A DNA stretch of 56,651 bases from an uncultured SAR116 cluster alpha proteobacterium (lineage in GTDB: Bacteria; Pseudomonadota; Alphaproteobacteria; Puniceispirillales; Puniceispirillaceae), in the NCBI GenBank assembly GCA_902573725.1, contig CACGLE010000006.1, positions 1-56,651 of the forward strand, written 5' to 3'. The stretch's first letter is position 1; each line of letters begins with the position of its first letter. Shown here piece by piece: positions 43,757 to 54,428 of this stretch. A model generated the notes under the pieces. It ran no database searches, was not told where the DNA came from, and was given only the letters and a program-made list of their open reading frames with translations. Made by a program: the position numbers and the translations under genes.

Positions 43757-44344
43757 TTATTTCGTTTCCAATAGTCTAGAAACGTAGCGCGCTAACATAT
43801 CTATTTCAAGATTCACAGCATCTCCAACTACACAATTCCCTATAGTGGTTTCATTCCAAGTATGAGGAATAATGTTAACATCAAAGCTGCTATCAGTTAC
43901 CGAATTTACTGTTAAAGATATTCCATCTATACAAACGGATCCCTTATTAGCAATTAGCCCTTTAAACTTATCATCTATTAAAAATTTTAGACGATAAGAG
44001 TCATTATCTGGTTTAATCTCAGAAAGTGTAATGATACCATCTACATGTCCGGAAACTATGTGTCCCCCTAACTCGTCACCTACTCTTAGTGCTCTTTCTA
44101 AATTGATTTTTTTTCCAAGCTGCCAAGTTTGTAAAGTGGTAATAGAAACTGTTTCCATAGAAGCCGACACATCAAAGTAATCACCTTCTCGGTCCAATAC
44201 TGTAAGGCATATGCCCGAGCAAGCAATTGATGCACCAATGTCAATATCTTTTGTATTCCAATGTGTTTTGATCCTTAATTGCCAATCACCTTGTTTGTCC
44301 AATGATGTTAGCTCACCAATATCTGTAATTATACCCGTAAACAT
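43757..44344 (-). CDS. ribE: Riboflavin synthase alpha subunit
   Basis: 195 residues built from two repeated lumazine-binding barrels: MFTGIITDIGEL with ACSGICLTVL first, then GHIVSGHVDGIITL with GSVCIDGISLTVNSV. It converts two lumazines to riboflavin. It begins 7 bases after ribD. Confidence 0.95.
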   Translation of the reverse strand: MFTGIITDIGELTSLDKQGDWQLRIKTHWNTKDIDIGASIACSGICLTVLDREGDYFDVSASMETVSITTLQTWQLGKKINLERALRVGDELGGHIVSGHVDGIITLSEIKPDNDSYRLKFLIDDKFKGLIANKGSVCIDGISLTVNSVTDSSFDVNIIPHTWNETTIGNCVVGDAVNLEIDMLARYVSRLLETK

Positions 44345-44351
44345 ATATACT

Positions 44352-45488
44352 TTATACTTTCCAAAACTTTATAATATCATTCGCTAGATTAAATTGTTTT
44401 ACTAATACCAAAGACGATGGAGGGGTAAAATCTACAGCCTTTTCCGAAATGCCAATAGAGTAACCTTTAATTAATCTCTTTTTGCTGATTACCTCAAAAA
44501 ATTCGTCAACTAGACTCTCAGAGAGCAGTGATTTCAGCAATCGTGGACCAGGCTCTACTAAAATATGTCCGAATCCTTGTTCAAGTAAGGCAATAAATAT
44601 AGCTTCTAAGTTATAATTTTTTCCCATTACAATTAAACGAATTTGATTGTTTACTATTTTATCATGAATCCAATGTTTATCTTTTGGTTTATCTTTTGTT
44701 ACTATTATTAACGGATGAATATCACTCGTTTTAACAAGATTACTCAGCTTATCAAGTGCTAAATTTTTATCTAAAATTATTCTTTTGGTAGGGTGTTCTA
44801 ACCCATTAATCCTCGCATTTAAGTGTGGATTGTCAATTTGTGCTGTCTGATAACTTATTAATGTGGCATCCACCCTACTCCTAAGATCATGTGTAAATGC
44901 ATCTGAAACTTGATTGGATATTTTACCTCCTAATCCAATGCCTTTACTAACAAACCCATCCAGACTATGAGCTACTTTTACTGTGATGTAGGGCCTTTTT
45001 TTTTTGTTTGAGGTTTTATCATCAAAGAAAAAACTACTTCTTGCTAAAAAAGAAGGTATGTACTTTATTGCTTCTCTTCTCATTAATCCAACCTCTACTT
45101 CAAGGCCTGCCTGTTTTAGTTGTTTTATCCCAGACCCATTTACCCTTTTATCCGGGTCCATTGTTGCGATTAATACTCTTTTTATGCCAGCATGTATTAT
45201 AGCTTTCACACAAGGGGGTGTTTGACCATAGTGGGAACAGGGTTCTAAAGTGACATACAATATTCCCCCCTTTGCTTTTTTACCGGCATCTTTTAAAGCC
45301 TCAATTTCTGCGTGAGGACGGCCTCCTGGCTGGGTGAAACCACTCCCACATAGGTTCCCATCAGGGTCAACTACAACACAACCAACATTAGGATTTTCAG
45401 AGGAAAGCCCCTGTGATTTCTCACTGAGCGCTATAGCAAATTTCATCCACCTTTTATCATGTTCCTTTGACGGGATTGAACTGCTCAC
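44352..45488 (-). CDS. ribD: Bifunctional deaminase/reductase RibD
   Basis: 378 residues from a GTG that overlaps the nrdR stop (GTGA). The deaminase domain has H59-A-E61 and zinc cysteines C84 and C93 ([13 protein letters not shown]). The reductase domain follows from about residue 160 ([12 protein letters not shown]). It performs the second and third steps of the pyrimidine branch of riboflavin synthesis. Confidence 0.95.
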   Translation of the reverse strand: MSSSIPSKEHDKRWMKFAIALSEKSQGLSSENPNVGCVVVDPDGNLCGSGFTQPGGRPHAEIEALKDAGKKAKGGILYVTLEPCSHYGQTPPCVKAIIHAGIKRVLIATMDPDKRVNGSGIKQLKQAGLEVEVGLMRREAIKYIPSFLARSSFFFDDKTSNKKKRPYITVKVAHSLDGFVSKGIGLGGKISNQVSDAFTHDLRSRVDATLISYQTAQIDNPHLNARINGLEHPTKRIILDKNLALDKLSNLVKTSDIHPLIIVTKDKPKDKHWIHDKIVNNQIRLIVMGKNYNLEAIFIALLEQGFGHILVEPGPRLLKSLLSESLVDEFFEVISKKRLIKGYSIGISEKAVDFTPPSSLVLVKQFNLANDIIKFWKV

Positions 45489-45934
45489 TTTTTTAGCTCG
45501 TTAACAAATTCCTCAAACTCTTTTGGATCTGCAAAGTTTCGGTAAACTGAGGCATATCTTACATAACCAACTTTATCAAGCTGCAATAGCGCCTTCATAA
45601 CAAGTGAACCAATATATTCAGAAGCAACGTCTGGTTCACCTGTTGATTCAAGTTTTTTTACTATCTCATTGATTTCCATTTCAATTTTATCTTGGACAAT
45701 GTTTCTCTTTCTTAGGGCAACATTAAAAGATCTAGATAGCTTATCTCTGTCAAAAAGTACCTTGCTTCCATCTCTTTTTATGACAGAAACCTCTCTTAAT
45801 TGAACTCTTTCAAAAGTTGTAAACCGTGCGTCACAACTATTACATTGTCTCCGTCTTCTTATAGCTGTTCCGTCTTCTGAAGGTCGGGAGTCTTTTACTT
45901 GTGTATCTTCTGATTTACAAAATGGACATAACAT
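45485..45934 (-). CDS. nrdR: Ribonucleotide reductase repressor NrdR
   Basis: 149 residues: zinc ribbon C3/C6 and C31/C34, then an ATP-cone ([20 protein letters not shown]). It represses nrd genes when bound to ATP/dATP. Its place between glyA and ribD is standard for alphaproteobacteria. Confidence 0.96.
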   Translation of the reverse strand: MLCPFCKSEDTQVKDSRPSEDGTAIRRRRQCNSCDARFTTFERVQLREVSVIKRDGSKVLFDRDKLSRSFNVALRKRNIVQDKIEMEINEIVKKLESTGEPDVASEYIGSLVMKALLQLDKVGYVRYASVYRNFADPKEFEEFVNELKK

Positions 45935-45982
45935 CTAACATACCCTGTTTTTCATATTTTTACTTTTCGGCTATAAAAACTA

Positions 45983-47257
45983 TCAATAAATGGGAAAACG
46001 CTTGCAAATTTCGACAATTTGATTTCTAGCTTGTCTTTCCGCTACCGAATTATCAGACTTATTTGATGCAAGACCATCCAGCACGTCACCAATAATATTT
46101 CCAACCTCTTCAAATTCTTCTAAACCTAAACCTCTTGTTGTGCCGGCTGGGGTGCCTAATCTTATTCCTGATGTTATCATGGGCTTTTCTGGGTCAAAGG
46201 GAACACCATTTTTATTACAGGTGATACCCGCCGCCTCAAGACTAATTTCGGCAATATTTCCAGTAAGTCCCTTGGGTCTCAAGTCAACCAATAATAAATG
46301 TGTATCTGTTCCATCTGATACTAGATCAAGCCCACGCTCCTTTAACACTTCTCCCAATTTTATTGCATTATTAATTACAGACTGAATGTAGGATTTGAAT
46401 TCAGGTTGTAAAGCTTCTTTAAAACCAACAGCTTTACCTGCTATTGCATGCATTAATGGCCCACCTTGTAATCCTGGAAAAACTGCAGAATTAATTTTTT
46501 TTCCAAGTTCAATATTATTTGAAAGAATTATTCCTCCCCTACCCGCCCGCAAAGTTTTATGAGTAGTAGATGTTACAATGTCGGCATATGGCACTGGGTT
46601 TGGATGAAGACCTGCGGCCACCAAACCAGAAATGTGAGCCATGTCCACCATTAAAAGAGCTCCAGCTTCATCAGCAATTTCTCTAAATTTTGAAAAATCA
46701 ATTTGCCGTGGATAGGCTGAGGCACCTGCTAAAATCATTTTTGGTTTATGGTTTATCGCAAGTTCCCTTAATTTTTCAAAATCTATCAAATCAGTTTGAC
46801 GGCTCACACCATACTGAATAGCATTAAACCACTTACCTGATAAATTAGGAGCACTACCATGTGTGAGGTGACCACCAGAGGCTAGAGACATTCCTAAAAC
46901 AGTATCATTTGGTGACAACAGAGCCAGAAAAACCGCTTGGTTTGCCTGCGCTCCAGAATGAGGTTGAACATTCGCAAACTCGCAATCGAATAATTTTTTT
47001 GCTCTTTCAATTGCAAGTGTTTCAACCACGTCTATATATTCACATCCACCATAATAGCGTTTACCAGAATATCCCTCCGCATATTTATTGGTTAAAATAG
47101 ATCCCTGCGCCTCAAGGACCGATGATGAAACAATATTTTCTGATGCGATCATTTCTAATTGATCCTGCTGCCGAAACAGCTCATGCTGAATTGCCTCGGC
47201 AATTTCTGGATCACCACTCATCAAATTATCAACAAACATTTTTTTATCCTGACGCAT
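45983..47257 (-). CDS. glyA: Serine hydroxymethyltransferase
   Basis: 424 residues; AGGAG 7 bases before the ATG decides the start and lies in the end of rpiB. The PLP lysine is K234 ([13 protein letters not shown]). It converts serine to glycine and loads one-carbon units on tetrahydrofolate. It follows rpiB with a 1-base gap. Confidence 0.96.
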   Translation of the reverse strand: MRQDKKMFVDNLMSGDPEIAEAIQHELFRQQDQLEMIASENIVSSSVLEAQGSILTNKYAEGYSGKRYYGGCEYIDVVETLAIERAKKLFDCEFANVQPHSGAQANQAVFLALLSPNDTVLGMSLASGGHLTHGSAPNLSGKWFNAIQYGVSRQTDLIDFEKLRELAINHKPKMILAGASAYPRQIDFSKFREIADEAGALLMVDMAHISGLVAAGLHPNPVPYADIVTSTTHKTLRAGRGGIILSNNIELGKKINSAVFPGLQGGPLMHAIAGKAVGFKEALQPEFKSYIQSVINNAIKLGEVLKERGLDLVSDGTDTHLLLVDLRPKGLTGNIAEISLEAAGITCNKNGVPFDPEKPMITSGIRLGTPAGTTRGLGLEEFEEVGNIIGDVLDGLASNKSDNSVAERQARNQIVEICKRFPIY

Positions 47258-47258
47258 T

Positions 47259-47723
47259 TTAATTCTCCTGTGGCGACATAAACATTTTTGAGTTTCTCAA
47301 TTTATTTACACGTTTTTGATGGCGACCCCCTAAAAAACTAGTATTTAAAAATATATTAACACAAGAAATCGCCGTTAATTCCCCTAGTATCCGCTCTCCT
47401 AGAATAATGACATTTGCATCATTATGCTCTCGGCAAAGTCTAGCAGTTGTTTCATCATGAACTAATGCTCCTCTTACCCATTCATAGCGATTTATTGCAA
47501 TAGACATTCCTATCCCAGAACCGCATATAAGGATACCTTTAAAATTATATTGTCGCATCTCATTTGCTAATTTTGCTGCATAATCCGGATAATCAACAGA
47601 AGCACCTGCTTCATAAGGCCCGAGATCTCTAACATTAAAACCGCCAGTCTTTAGATGAGAAACCAATGTGGATTTAAGATTTACACCACCATGGTCACTC
47701 GAGATTAGTATGTCCAATGCCAA
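47259..47723 (-). CDS. rpiB: Ribose-5-phosphate isomerase B
   Basis: 154 residues from a TTG with GAGG upstream. [11 protein letters not shown] and the catalytic C67 in [14 protein letters not shown] are typical, as is the histidine in [18 protein letters not shown]. It interconverts ribulose-5- and ribose-5-phosphate. First gene of the rpiB-glyA-nrdR-rib run. Confidence 0.95.
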   Translation of the reverse strand: MALDILISSDHGGVNLKSTLVSHLKTGGFNVRDLGPYEAGASVDYPDYAAKLANEMRQYNFKGILICGSGIGMSIAINRYEWVRGALVHDETTARLCREHNDANVIILGERILGELTAISCVNIFLNTSFLGGRHQKRVNKLRNSKMFMSPQEN

Positions 47724-47930
47724 CTTTAATCCTCAATTACCAAAACGAAAAAATGAACTCATTTCTTTTTTAGTTATAAACATGTTTCAAAAACATTAAA
47801 CTAGATTTTAATAAAATTCTATTCCACCATACAATAATAAATCTTTTTTGTAGTGACAGCATCCGCACAATCTTTTACCATCAGAAAATCGGAGCTTCTT
47901 GAAAAGTGGGTCCGAGTTTAGGGAGAAAAA

Positions 47931-47949
47931 ATACCACATTTAGTGGTAT
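47931..47949. repeat. Hairpin ATACCAC-ATTTA-GTGGTAT
   Basis: A 7-bp perfect inverted repeat with a 5-base loop, directly before the terminator at 47952. Seen from the minus strand it follows the terminator. Its role is unclear; it may stabilise the 3' end. Confidence 0.4.
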
Positions 47950-47951
47950 AG

Positions 47952-47980
47952 AAAAAACAAGGCACAAAGCCTTGTTTTTT
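47952..47980. terminator. Intrinsic terminator after the DUF1467 gene
   Basis: A 12-bp perfect stem AAAAAACAAGGC/GCCTTGTTTTTT with a 5-base loop, directly adjoining the stop of the DUF1467 gene. It ends the minus-strand nuo-birA-coaX-rnj run, and rpiB must start from its own promoter. Confidence 0.9.
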
Positions 47981-48211
47981 TTAGTTTAAAGTCATAATTC
48001 CTGATTCGATAACCGATTTAACAATAAAAAAGGCAAAAACAGTTATTAAAGTTGTTGCTATAATTTTTTTTACAATACCTGGATTGTCTGGGGCTGAACT
48101 CGCATGACCAAATACTGGGTTTTTTGGCGGCGCACTCCCAAATGGCAGAGCCATTAAGAATATCCACCACCAAAGTAAAATATATACAACCACTGATGAT
48201 ACAAAGTCCAC
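47981..48211 (-). CDS. DUF1467 family membrane protein
   Basis: 76 residues from a GTG with AAGG upstream. Two membrane segments (about 5-24 and 49-68) flank a conserved loop (PFGSAPPKNPVFGHASSAPDNPG). The family is restricted to alphaproteobacteria and usually lies after RNase J, as here. Function unknown. Confidence 0.88.
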   Translation of the reverse strand: MDFVSSVVVYILLWWWIFLMALPFGSAPPKNPVFGHASSAPDNPGIVKKIIATTLITVFAFFIVKSVIESGIMTLN

Positions 48212-48228
48212 GTTAATTACCTTCCAAG

Positions 48229-49890
48229 CTACCCAGCAATGCGTATTATATGAGCGTGAACATTAGGCCTGATGCGAAAACGAGATTTTGTAGCACTTTT
48301 TACTTTACCAATAATCAGAGTTTGGACGGCAGTGTCATCATTGAGAAGATTTTTATTTGTTTTTTCCAGCTGAGTATCCACCAATAGACTAATATCAGCT
48401 AAATAATCACTTTCTTCTTCACCCATGCAAACCCCATCCTGGGTTACTGTAGGCGCCTGCATTAAAGAGCCCATTTGATCTAATAATACAGAAACACTGA
48501 CAGAACCGTTCCAAAGCATCTGCCTTCTGGATCGCAACATATCAGACTGCAAATCTATGATACTTCCAGAGCCCTGAGTAAATTGAGAGACTGTAATTTT
48601 ATCAACAACTTTTATACTATTATTATTTAAGCTAATTATGTTTCCGTTTTCTGGAATATGGATTTCGGGCACTTGACAGGAAGCAGCTAATTTTGCATGA
48701 GCGTCAAGATGTCTCGCTGTTCCATGAACTGGTATAGCGATTTGCGGCCGAATAATATTATATAAATCTATCAACTCATCTCTTGCAGGGTGTCCTGACA
48801 CATGCACCATTGCATCTTCATCCGTAATTATATTTATTTTCTGGCGCAAGAATTGGTTTTGTACTCTTGCTATTGCATTTTCGTTGCCTGGAATTTGACG
48901 AGAAGAAAAAATCACAGTATCTTCTGCTTGGAGTTTAATATTTTCATGCATTCCATTAGAAATTTTTGCAAGTGCAGCCCTCGTTTCTCCCTGCGAGCCA
49001 GTGCAGATTATTACTAGATTTTCTCTTGGCATCAAACCGGCATCAACTTCAGATACAAAATCAGGAATATTGTCAAGATATCCTGTTTCTCTTGCTGCCG
49101 CTATAGAGCGATGAAGTGCACGTCCAACTACGCAAACATGTCTATTATTTTCATTTGCAGCTGAAATAATTGAACTTATCCTAGCTATGTTACTTGCAAA
49201 ACACGTTACCGCTACAGTATGTTTTGAATTAGCGATTATTTTGCTTAATCCGTCACGAGCTACGTACTCTGATGGAGTCCTTCCGTCAATCAATGCATTA
49301 GTTGAGTCACCTATAAGAGCTATTACTCCCTCATCGCCTATTCTCTGAAGCTTTTGGACATCTGTTTTATTTCCTACCATAGGTGTTTCATCAAACTTCC
49401 AGTCTCCCGTATGCAATATTTGACCTTTATCCGTCTTTAATACTATCGCTGCGGGGTCAGGTATTGAATGAGATAAAGCCACAAACTCAACTGTAAATGC
49501 GCCAAATTTATAATCAACGTTATAATCAATTACATTTAAGGGGATATTGTCTGATATTTTTGCCTCTTCCAATTTTCGCTTTAATAAAGCTATTGTAAAA
49601 GCAGTACCATAAATTGGTACATTTAGTTTTTCCCATAAATACGGTACTGCGCCAAAATGGTCTTCGTGAGCATGCGTTAGAATAATTGCCTTAATGTCCA
49701 CTTTTTGCTCTTCAGCAAACCTTATATCTGGCAGAATAATATCAACACCTGGTGTTGTTTCGTCACTAAAGCTAATTCCAAGATCAATCATTAACCAATC
49801 AGATTGATAATGATATAAATTTGCATTCATTCCAATTTCACCAGAACCACCTAAAGGGATAAAAATAAGGTCACTATCTAAAAAATTCAT
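48229..49890 (-). CDS. rnj: Ribonuclease J
   Basis: 553 residues: metallo-beta-lactamase fold with the metal motif H73-A-H75-E-D77-H78, then the beta-CASP domain (about 200-360) and a short C-terminal domain. It is a 5'-3' exonuclease and endonuclease for mRNA and rRNA maturation. It starts right at the coaX stop. Confidence 0.95.
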   Translation of the reverse strand: MNFLDSDLIFIPLGGSGEIGMNANLYHYQSDWLMIDLGISFSDETTPGVDIILPDIRFAEEQKVDIKAIILTHAHEDHFGAVPYLWEKLNVPIYGTAFTIALLKRKLEEAKISDNIPLNVIDYNVDYKFGAFTVEFVALSHSIPDPAAIVLKTDKGQILHTGDWKFDETPMVGNKTDVQKLQRIGDEGVIALIGDSTNALIDGRTPSEYVARDGLSKIIANSKHTVAVTCFASNIARISSIISAANENNRHVCVVGRALHRSIAAARETGYLDNIPDFVSEVDAGLMPRENLVIICTGSQGETRAALAKISNGMHENIKLQAEDTVIFSSRQIPGNENAIARVQNQFLRQKINIITDEDAMVHVSGHPARDELIDLYNIIRPQIAIPVHGTARHLDAHAKLAASCQVPEIHIPENGNIISLNNNSIKVVDKITVSQFTQGSGSIIDLQSDMLRSRRQMLWNGSVSVSVLLDQMGSLMQAPTVTQDGVCMGEEESDYLADISLLVDTQLEKTNKNLLNDDTAVQTLIIGKVKSATKSRFRIRPNVHAHIIRIAG

Positions 49891-50679
49891 CTATTTATAC
49901 CCATTAATCTCTGCGATCTGTTTTAGACCTAATAAAGTTAAATTAGGTTCTTGCCACTTAATTAGTTCACAGTAAGGTAAATACAATGACGCAAGTCCTC
50001 CCGTCGCGATAATTCTAAAGCTATTTCCCGTTTCAACTTCAATTCTGTGAATGATACCTTCAATCATTCCAACATACCCCCATATAATACCAGACCACAT
50101 AGCGTCTAGAGTATTTTTGCCTATTACTGATACCTTGCTAGGATGAACAGAAAGATCTATTTTTGGAAGTTTTGACGCTGCTCTGGTTAGGGCCTCCAAT
50201 GATAAGTTAACGCCAGGAGCAATTATACCACCTTTATAAATAGGCATACCAGAGACCATTGTTACAATATCAAATGTGGTGGCGGTTCCAAAATCTACGA
50301 TGATTACATCAGATTGTGTCAAAGATGACCCGGCAACAGCATTAACCAATCTATCAGCACCCACTTGAGAAGGCTCATGCAAATCTATTTCTATGGGTAA
50401 CTTCAATAAAGAACTTGAAATGGATATAAATGGTATTGAAAGTGACTTTTCAAAAAAATTAAAACAAGTCTCAGCTTCGGTAACAACAGAAGCAAGTATA
50501 ACATATTTAAAATGCTTTATCGTAAGATTAAGATTTTTTAACTTTTCTTTAAAAATTTCAAGAAAATGTTTTTTATTATTTGTAGCTAATGTATCTATTC
50601 GCCAACTATAAGATAAATCAGAATGATCAAATATACCAAAAACAACATGCGTATTTCCACAATCAATTGTTAGAAGCAT
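49891..50679 (-). CDS. coaX: Type III pantothenate kinase
   Basis: 262 residues: phosphate-binding DCGNTHVVFG at the start, GADRLVNAVAG and VDFGTATTFD in the middle, YKGGIIAPGVNLSLEAL at the end. It makes 4'-phosphopantothenate for coenzyme A. It overlaps birA by 17 bases. Confidence 0.95.
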   Translation of the reverse strand: MLLTIDCGNTHVVFGIFDHSDLSYSWRIDTLATNNKKHFLEIFKEKLKNLNLTIKHFKYVILASVVTEAETCFNFFEKSLSIPFISISSSLLKLPIEIDLHEPSQVGADRLVNAVAGSSLTQSDVIIVDFGTATTFDIVTMVSGMPIYKGGIIAPGVNLSLEALTRAASKLPKIDLSVHPSKVSVIGKNTLDAMWSGIIWGYVGMIEGIIHRIEVETGNSFRIIATGGLASLYLPYCELIKWQEPNLTLLGLKQIAEINGYK

Positions 50680-51430
50680 TGACCTCTCCCATCAGCACCA
50701 CATCTCCTACCGTGATAAGATGAACATTACCATCAATATCGATTATATTTAAACGACCATCCGGTTCCAAAGCATCGCATATACCTGTGATAGACCTATC
50801 ACATAGTTTTACAGTTAAGTTCCTGCCAATAATGTTTGATTTGTCTTGCCACCTTGCTAATAAGGGTGCTGGTCCACATTCCTGCCAAATTTGATACAAA
50901 TTTTCTAAATTTAAAAGATAACAATCAGCAAGTTGTTTTGCGTCAGGCAAAACGGATTGATATTCCGCTATATCTGTTGATGACACCAACGAATCCAATA
51001 TTTTTGGTGCATTTCTAATATTAATACCACAGCCTAATATTGCATGGGGACCATCTGCTTCAAGAAGAATCCCTCCCATTTTTCTATCATTTGCCATTAA
51101 ATCATTTGGCCATTTTAGACTTGCAGGAACATTTGGGCAAATAGAATTTATTGTTTGCAATGCAGCAAGAGAAGCAACAAATGATAAGGTTGGCCATTCA
51201 GAGTGAGGGCGTTTTGGAGATAAAATCACAGATAAATACATCCCATTATTTTTATGCGAAATCCAAACTCGGTCCATCCGACCACGACCATTTGTTTGTT
51301 CGGATACTAAGAATGCATTTCCCTCGGGGAGTAATTCTGTCTTTTCAATAAATTCCCTCGCAACGTCCAAGGCAGAAGTACATGACTCTCTGGTATGTAA
51401 CTCCCACTTTTTCAGATTACTATCAATCAT
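50663..51430 (-). CDS. birA: Biotin-protein ligase (no DNA-binding domain)
   Basis: 255 residues: catalytic GRGRMDRVWIS at about 48-58 and KWPNDLM at about 105-111; a C-terminal SH3-like domain follows. There is no N-terminal helix-turn-helix, so it is an enzyme only, as usual in alphaproteobacteria. It attaches biotin to acetyl-CoA carboxylase. It lies 12 bp after nuoN. Confidence 0.95.
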   Translation of the reverse strand: MIDSNLKKWELHTRESCTSALDVAREFIEKTELLPEGNAFLVSEQTNGRGRMDRVWISHKNNGMYLSVILSPKRPHSEWPTLSFVASLAALQTINSICPNVPASLKWPNDLMANDRKMGGILLEADGPHAILGCGINIRNAPKILDSLVSSTDIAEYQSVLPDAKQLADCYLLNLENLYQIWQECGPAPLLARWQDKSNIIGRNLTVKLCDRSITGICDALEPDGRLNIIDIDGNVHLITVGDVVLMGEVNASNN

Positions 51431-51442
51431 AAATGCCCCTAA

Positions 51443-52900
51443 TTATAACAGTCCAGAAGCAGGAAAATTCTTTGCAACAAAATAACTCCATTCACGCAGA
51501 GGACCAATGAATAATAGAAATAAGACTGTCACAGTAATTGACAATGAAAGAATTATAATATTTTCTTTTGGTGCATTATTATCTAGTGTCTGATCAACAT
51601 CATCAAAATACATCAGCTTGATTATACGTAAATAATAAAATGCCCCGATAACAGATGTTATCACGCCAATTATAGCGAGTGGTATCAACCCAGCATTCAC
51701 TGCTGCCAAGAAAACGTACCATTTTGCAAAAAATCCAGCTAATGGCGGAATGCCTGCCATTGAAAACATAAATATCAATAATCCAAAAGCCCAGAAAGGA
51801 TGGGTAGATGCAAGACCTGAAAGGTCAGATAACTTGTGAACAGGCAATCCGTCCCGCCTCAACATCAAAATAATAGAAAATGTACCCGCCCCCATAAATA
51901 TATAAGTCGTCATATAAATTAAAACACCTGCGGCGCCTTGCTGCGAGCCAGCTGCAATTCCCGCTAGGGCATATCCCATATGTGCGATAGATGAATAGGC
52001 CATCATCCTCTTTAAGTCCTTTTGCATAATTGCACCAAAGGCACCGATGACCATAGAAGCAACTGAAATTGCAATTATAACTTGCATCCATTCAAACCTA
52101 ATATCGGCAAATAAAAAGTGGGTTACATTCAACAATAAGGTAATTGCAGCAATTTTAGGTACAATAGCAAATAAAGCCGTTACTGGGGTTGGAGCACCCT
52201 CATATACATCTGGTGTCCACATGTGGAATGGTGCTGCAGAAATTTTAAATGCTAACCCTGAAATTAAAAATACGACACCGACAATAATCCCAGGGGTTGC
52301 ACCATTTTGTTCAATGAAAGAAGATATTTGGTCAAAATTAGTAAGCCCTGTGAATCCATATATTAATGAGGAGCCGTAGAGAAGCATACCAGACGAAAGT
52401 GCACCCAAGAGAAAATATTTTAAACCTGCCTCAGATGACTTTAGAGACCGAGTATTAATAGCCGCTATGACATAAAGCGGTAACGACTGTAATTCTAACC
52501 CCATATATAGCGAAATAAGATCATTAGCTGAAATCATTAGTAACATGCCCAAGGTAGCTAACATTATGAGAACTTGATATTCAGGTTTTTCAATACCATC
52601 TAACCAATTATCACTTACCATCCAACAGGCAAAAAAGGCGCCAATAAGAACCAACCCTTTCATATAAACAAGAAAAGAATTTACCTTAAATAATCCTAAA
52701 TATATAGATTGACTTTCCGAAGGAAGTGCAAAAATTGCAAGAAATGCTAGTCCATAACCAGACAATGCAGTTAATTTTACATACCTTCTTGAACTGTTTT
52801 TATCATCAAAAAAGGCGGCCATCAAAACAAGGATCAGCGCTATCACAGCCAAGATATATTCTGGTAAAGCTGCCTGAAATGTCATTTGTGTAAATAGCAT
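51443..52900 (-). CDS. nuoN: NADH-quinone oxidoreductase subunit N
   Basis: 485 residues, about 14 membrane helices of the antiporter-like fold. The discontinuous helix region (FKISAAPFHMWTPDVYEGAPTPVTALFA) and its conserved lysines are kept. It is one of the proton-pumping subunits of complex I. Last nuo gene, 18 bp after nuoM. Confidence 0.97.
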   Translation of the reverse strand: MLFTQMTFQAALPEYILAVIALILVLMAAFFDDKNSSRRYVKLTALSGYGLAFLAIFALPSESQSIYLGLFKVNSFLVYMKGLVLIGAFFACWMVSDNWLDGIEKPEYQVLIMLATLGMLLMISANDLISLYMGLELQSLPLYVIAAINTRSLKSSEAGLKYFLLGALSSGMLLYGSSLIYGFTGLTNFDQISSFIEQNGATPGIIVGVVFLISGLAFKISAAPFHMWTPDVYEGAPTPVTALFAIVPKIAAITLLLNVTHFLFADIRFEWMQVIIAISVASMVIGAFGAIMQKDLKRMMAYSSIAHMGYALAGIAAGSQQGAAGVLIYMTTYIFMGAGTFSIILMLRRDGLPVHKLSDLSGLASTHPFWAFGLLIFMFSMAGIPPLAGFFAKWYVFLAAVNAGLIPLAIIGVITSVIGAFYYLRIIKLMYFDDVDQTLDNNAPKENIIILSLSITVTVLFLLFIGPLREWSYFVAKNFPASGLL

Positions 52901-52918
52901 AATTTACAAGTTTCCCTT

Positions 52919-54424
52919 TTATTGGAGACTGGATACCACCAACTGAGTTTGCGACACCGTATCACTAATAGTTGAAATAACAGGATTCAAAATATCTAAA
53001 AGAGGTGCAGGATATACCCCAAACCACAATATAAATATAGTTAAAGGCACTAAAATGCCTATTTCTCTATTAGTTAAGGCAGGCATTCGAATAACCTCAC
53101 CTTTTTCAGCTCGTCCAAACACAACACGGCGATAAAGCCATAACATATAAGTAGCTCCAAGAACGAGACCTGTAGCTGCAAAAAAGGCGAGTGACGAACT
53201 TGTTTTATAAGCACCAACCAAAACCAATATTTCACCAATAAATCCTGATGTGCCTGGCAGGCCAACTGATGCCAACATCATAATCATGAAAAAAATAGCA
53301 TAATTAGGCATTACATCCGCAACACCACCATAATCGTTGATTTCTCTAGTATGAAGTCTGTCATATACAACTCCGACGCAGAAGAATAATGCAGCGGATA
53401 TAAGACCATGACTTATCATTTGAAACATCGCCCCCGCAATTCCCTGTTCATTGAAGGTAAAAATTCCAATAGTAACAAATCCCATGTGAGCCACGGACGA
53501 ATATGCTATAAGTTTTTTCATATCAGTTTGTGCTAATGCTACGAGTGATGTATAGATAATTGCAACAATTGAAAGAACAAAAATGAATGGAGCAAAATAC
53601 AAAGAGGCATCAGGAAACATTGGTAATGAAAAACGAATAAATCCGTAACCACCCATTTTTAACAGGATGCCAGCTAGAATCATTGACCCTGCTGTCGGCG
53701 CCTCCACATGTGCATCTGGTAACCATGTATGAAACGGCCACATCGGCACTTTTACTGCAAATGAAGCAAAAAATCCAATAAACAACCAGAATTGATATTC
53801 GGATGAAAAACTAAAATTAGAAAGCGCTGGAATATCTGTTGTACCTGCTTGTAAATACATTATCATAATGCAAATAAGCATCAACACAGAACCTAAAAGG
53901 GTGTACAAAAAGAATTTAAATGCCGCATATACACGTCTTGGTCCACCCCAAATACCAATAATTAAAAACATTGGTATTAGAACACCTTCAAAAAAAAGAT
54001 AAAACATCATCAAATCTAATGACGCAAACATGCCCACCATCATTGTTTCTAGCACAAGGAAAGCGATCATAAATTCACGAACCCGCTGCTTAATAGAATG
54101 CCAACTAGCAAGTACAGAAAGAGGTGTTAAAAATGTAGATAACAAAATAAATGGCATCGAAATACCATCAACACCCAAATGATAAGTAATTCCACTTCCC
54201 TCAATCCAGTCAAACTGCTCTTCAAACTGATAACCGACTGCAGCTGGATCAAAACCAAAATAGAGAAGAAGAGAAACAACAAAGGTGAAACTGGAGACCC
54301 AAATAGTTACCATCTTACAATTATGTTCTGAAGACTTATTGTCTCCGCTTGCAAGAAGAATAAACAGAACTCCGAGCAGCGGAAGGAATGTAATTATAGA
54401 TAAAATAGGCCATGATGATAACAT
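52919..54424 (-). CDS. nuoM: NADH-quinone oxidoreductase subunit M
   Basis: 501 residues from the ATG at 54424 (GGGAG upstream), 4 bases after the nuoL stop; a GTG further up would overlap nuoL. Antiporter-like helices with KVPMWPFHTWLPDAHVEAPTAGSM are kept. It is a proton-pumping subunit of complex I. Confidence 0.97.
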   Translation of the reverse strand: MLSSWPILSIITFLPLLGVLFILLASGDNKSSEHNCKMVTIWVSSFTFVVSLLLYFGFDPAAVGYQFEEQFDWIEGSGITYHLGVDGISMPFILLSTFLTPLSVLASWHSIKQRVREFMIAFLVLETMMVGMFASLDLMMFYLFFEGVLIPMFLIIGIWGGPRRVYAAFKFFLYTLLGSVLMLICIMIMYLQAGTTDIPALSNFSFSSEYQFWLFIGFFASFAVKVPMWPFHTWLPDAHVEAPTAGSMILAGILLKMGGYGFIRFSLPMFPDASLYFAPFIFVLSIVAIIYTSLVALAQTDMKKLIAYSSVAHMGFVTIGIFTFNEQGIAGAMFQMISHGLISAALFFCVGVVYDRLHTREINDYGGVADVMPNYAIFFMIMMLASVGLPGTSGFIGEILVLVGAYKTSSSLAFFAATGLVLGATYMLWLYRRVVFGRAEKGEVIRMPALTNREIGILVPLTIFILWFGVYPAPLLDILNPVISTISDTVSQTQLVVSSLQ

Positions 54425-54428
54425 TATT

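Noticed and set aside
45488-47980. Riboswitch (FMN or glycine) ahead of the rib/glyA run
   Set aside because: The rib genes follow nrdR and glyA with tiny gaps, and the 250 bp before rpiB show no conserved riboswitch core I can recognise.
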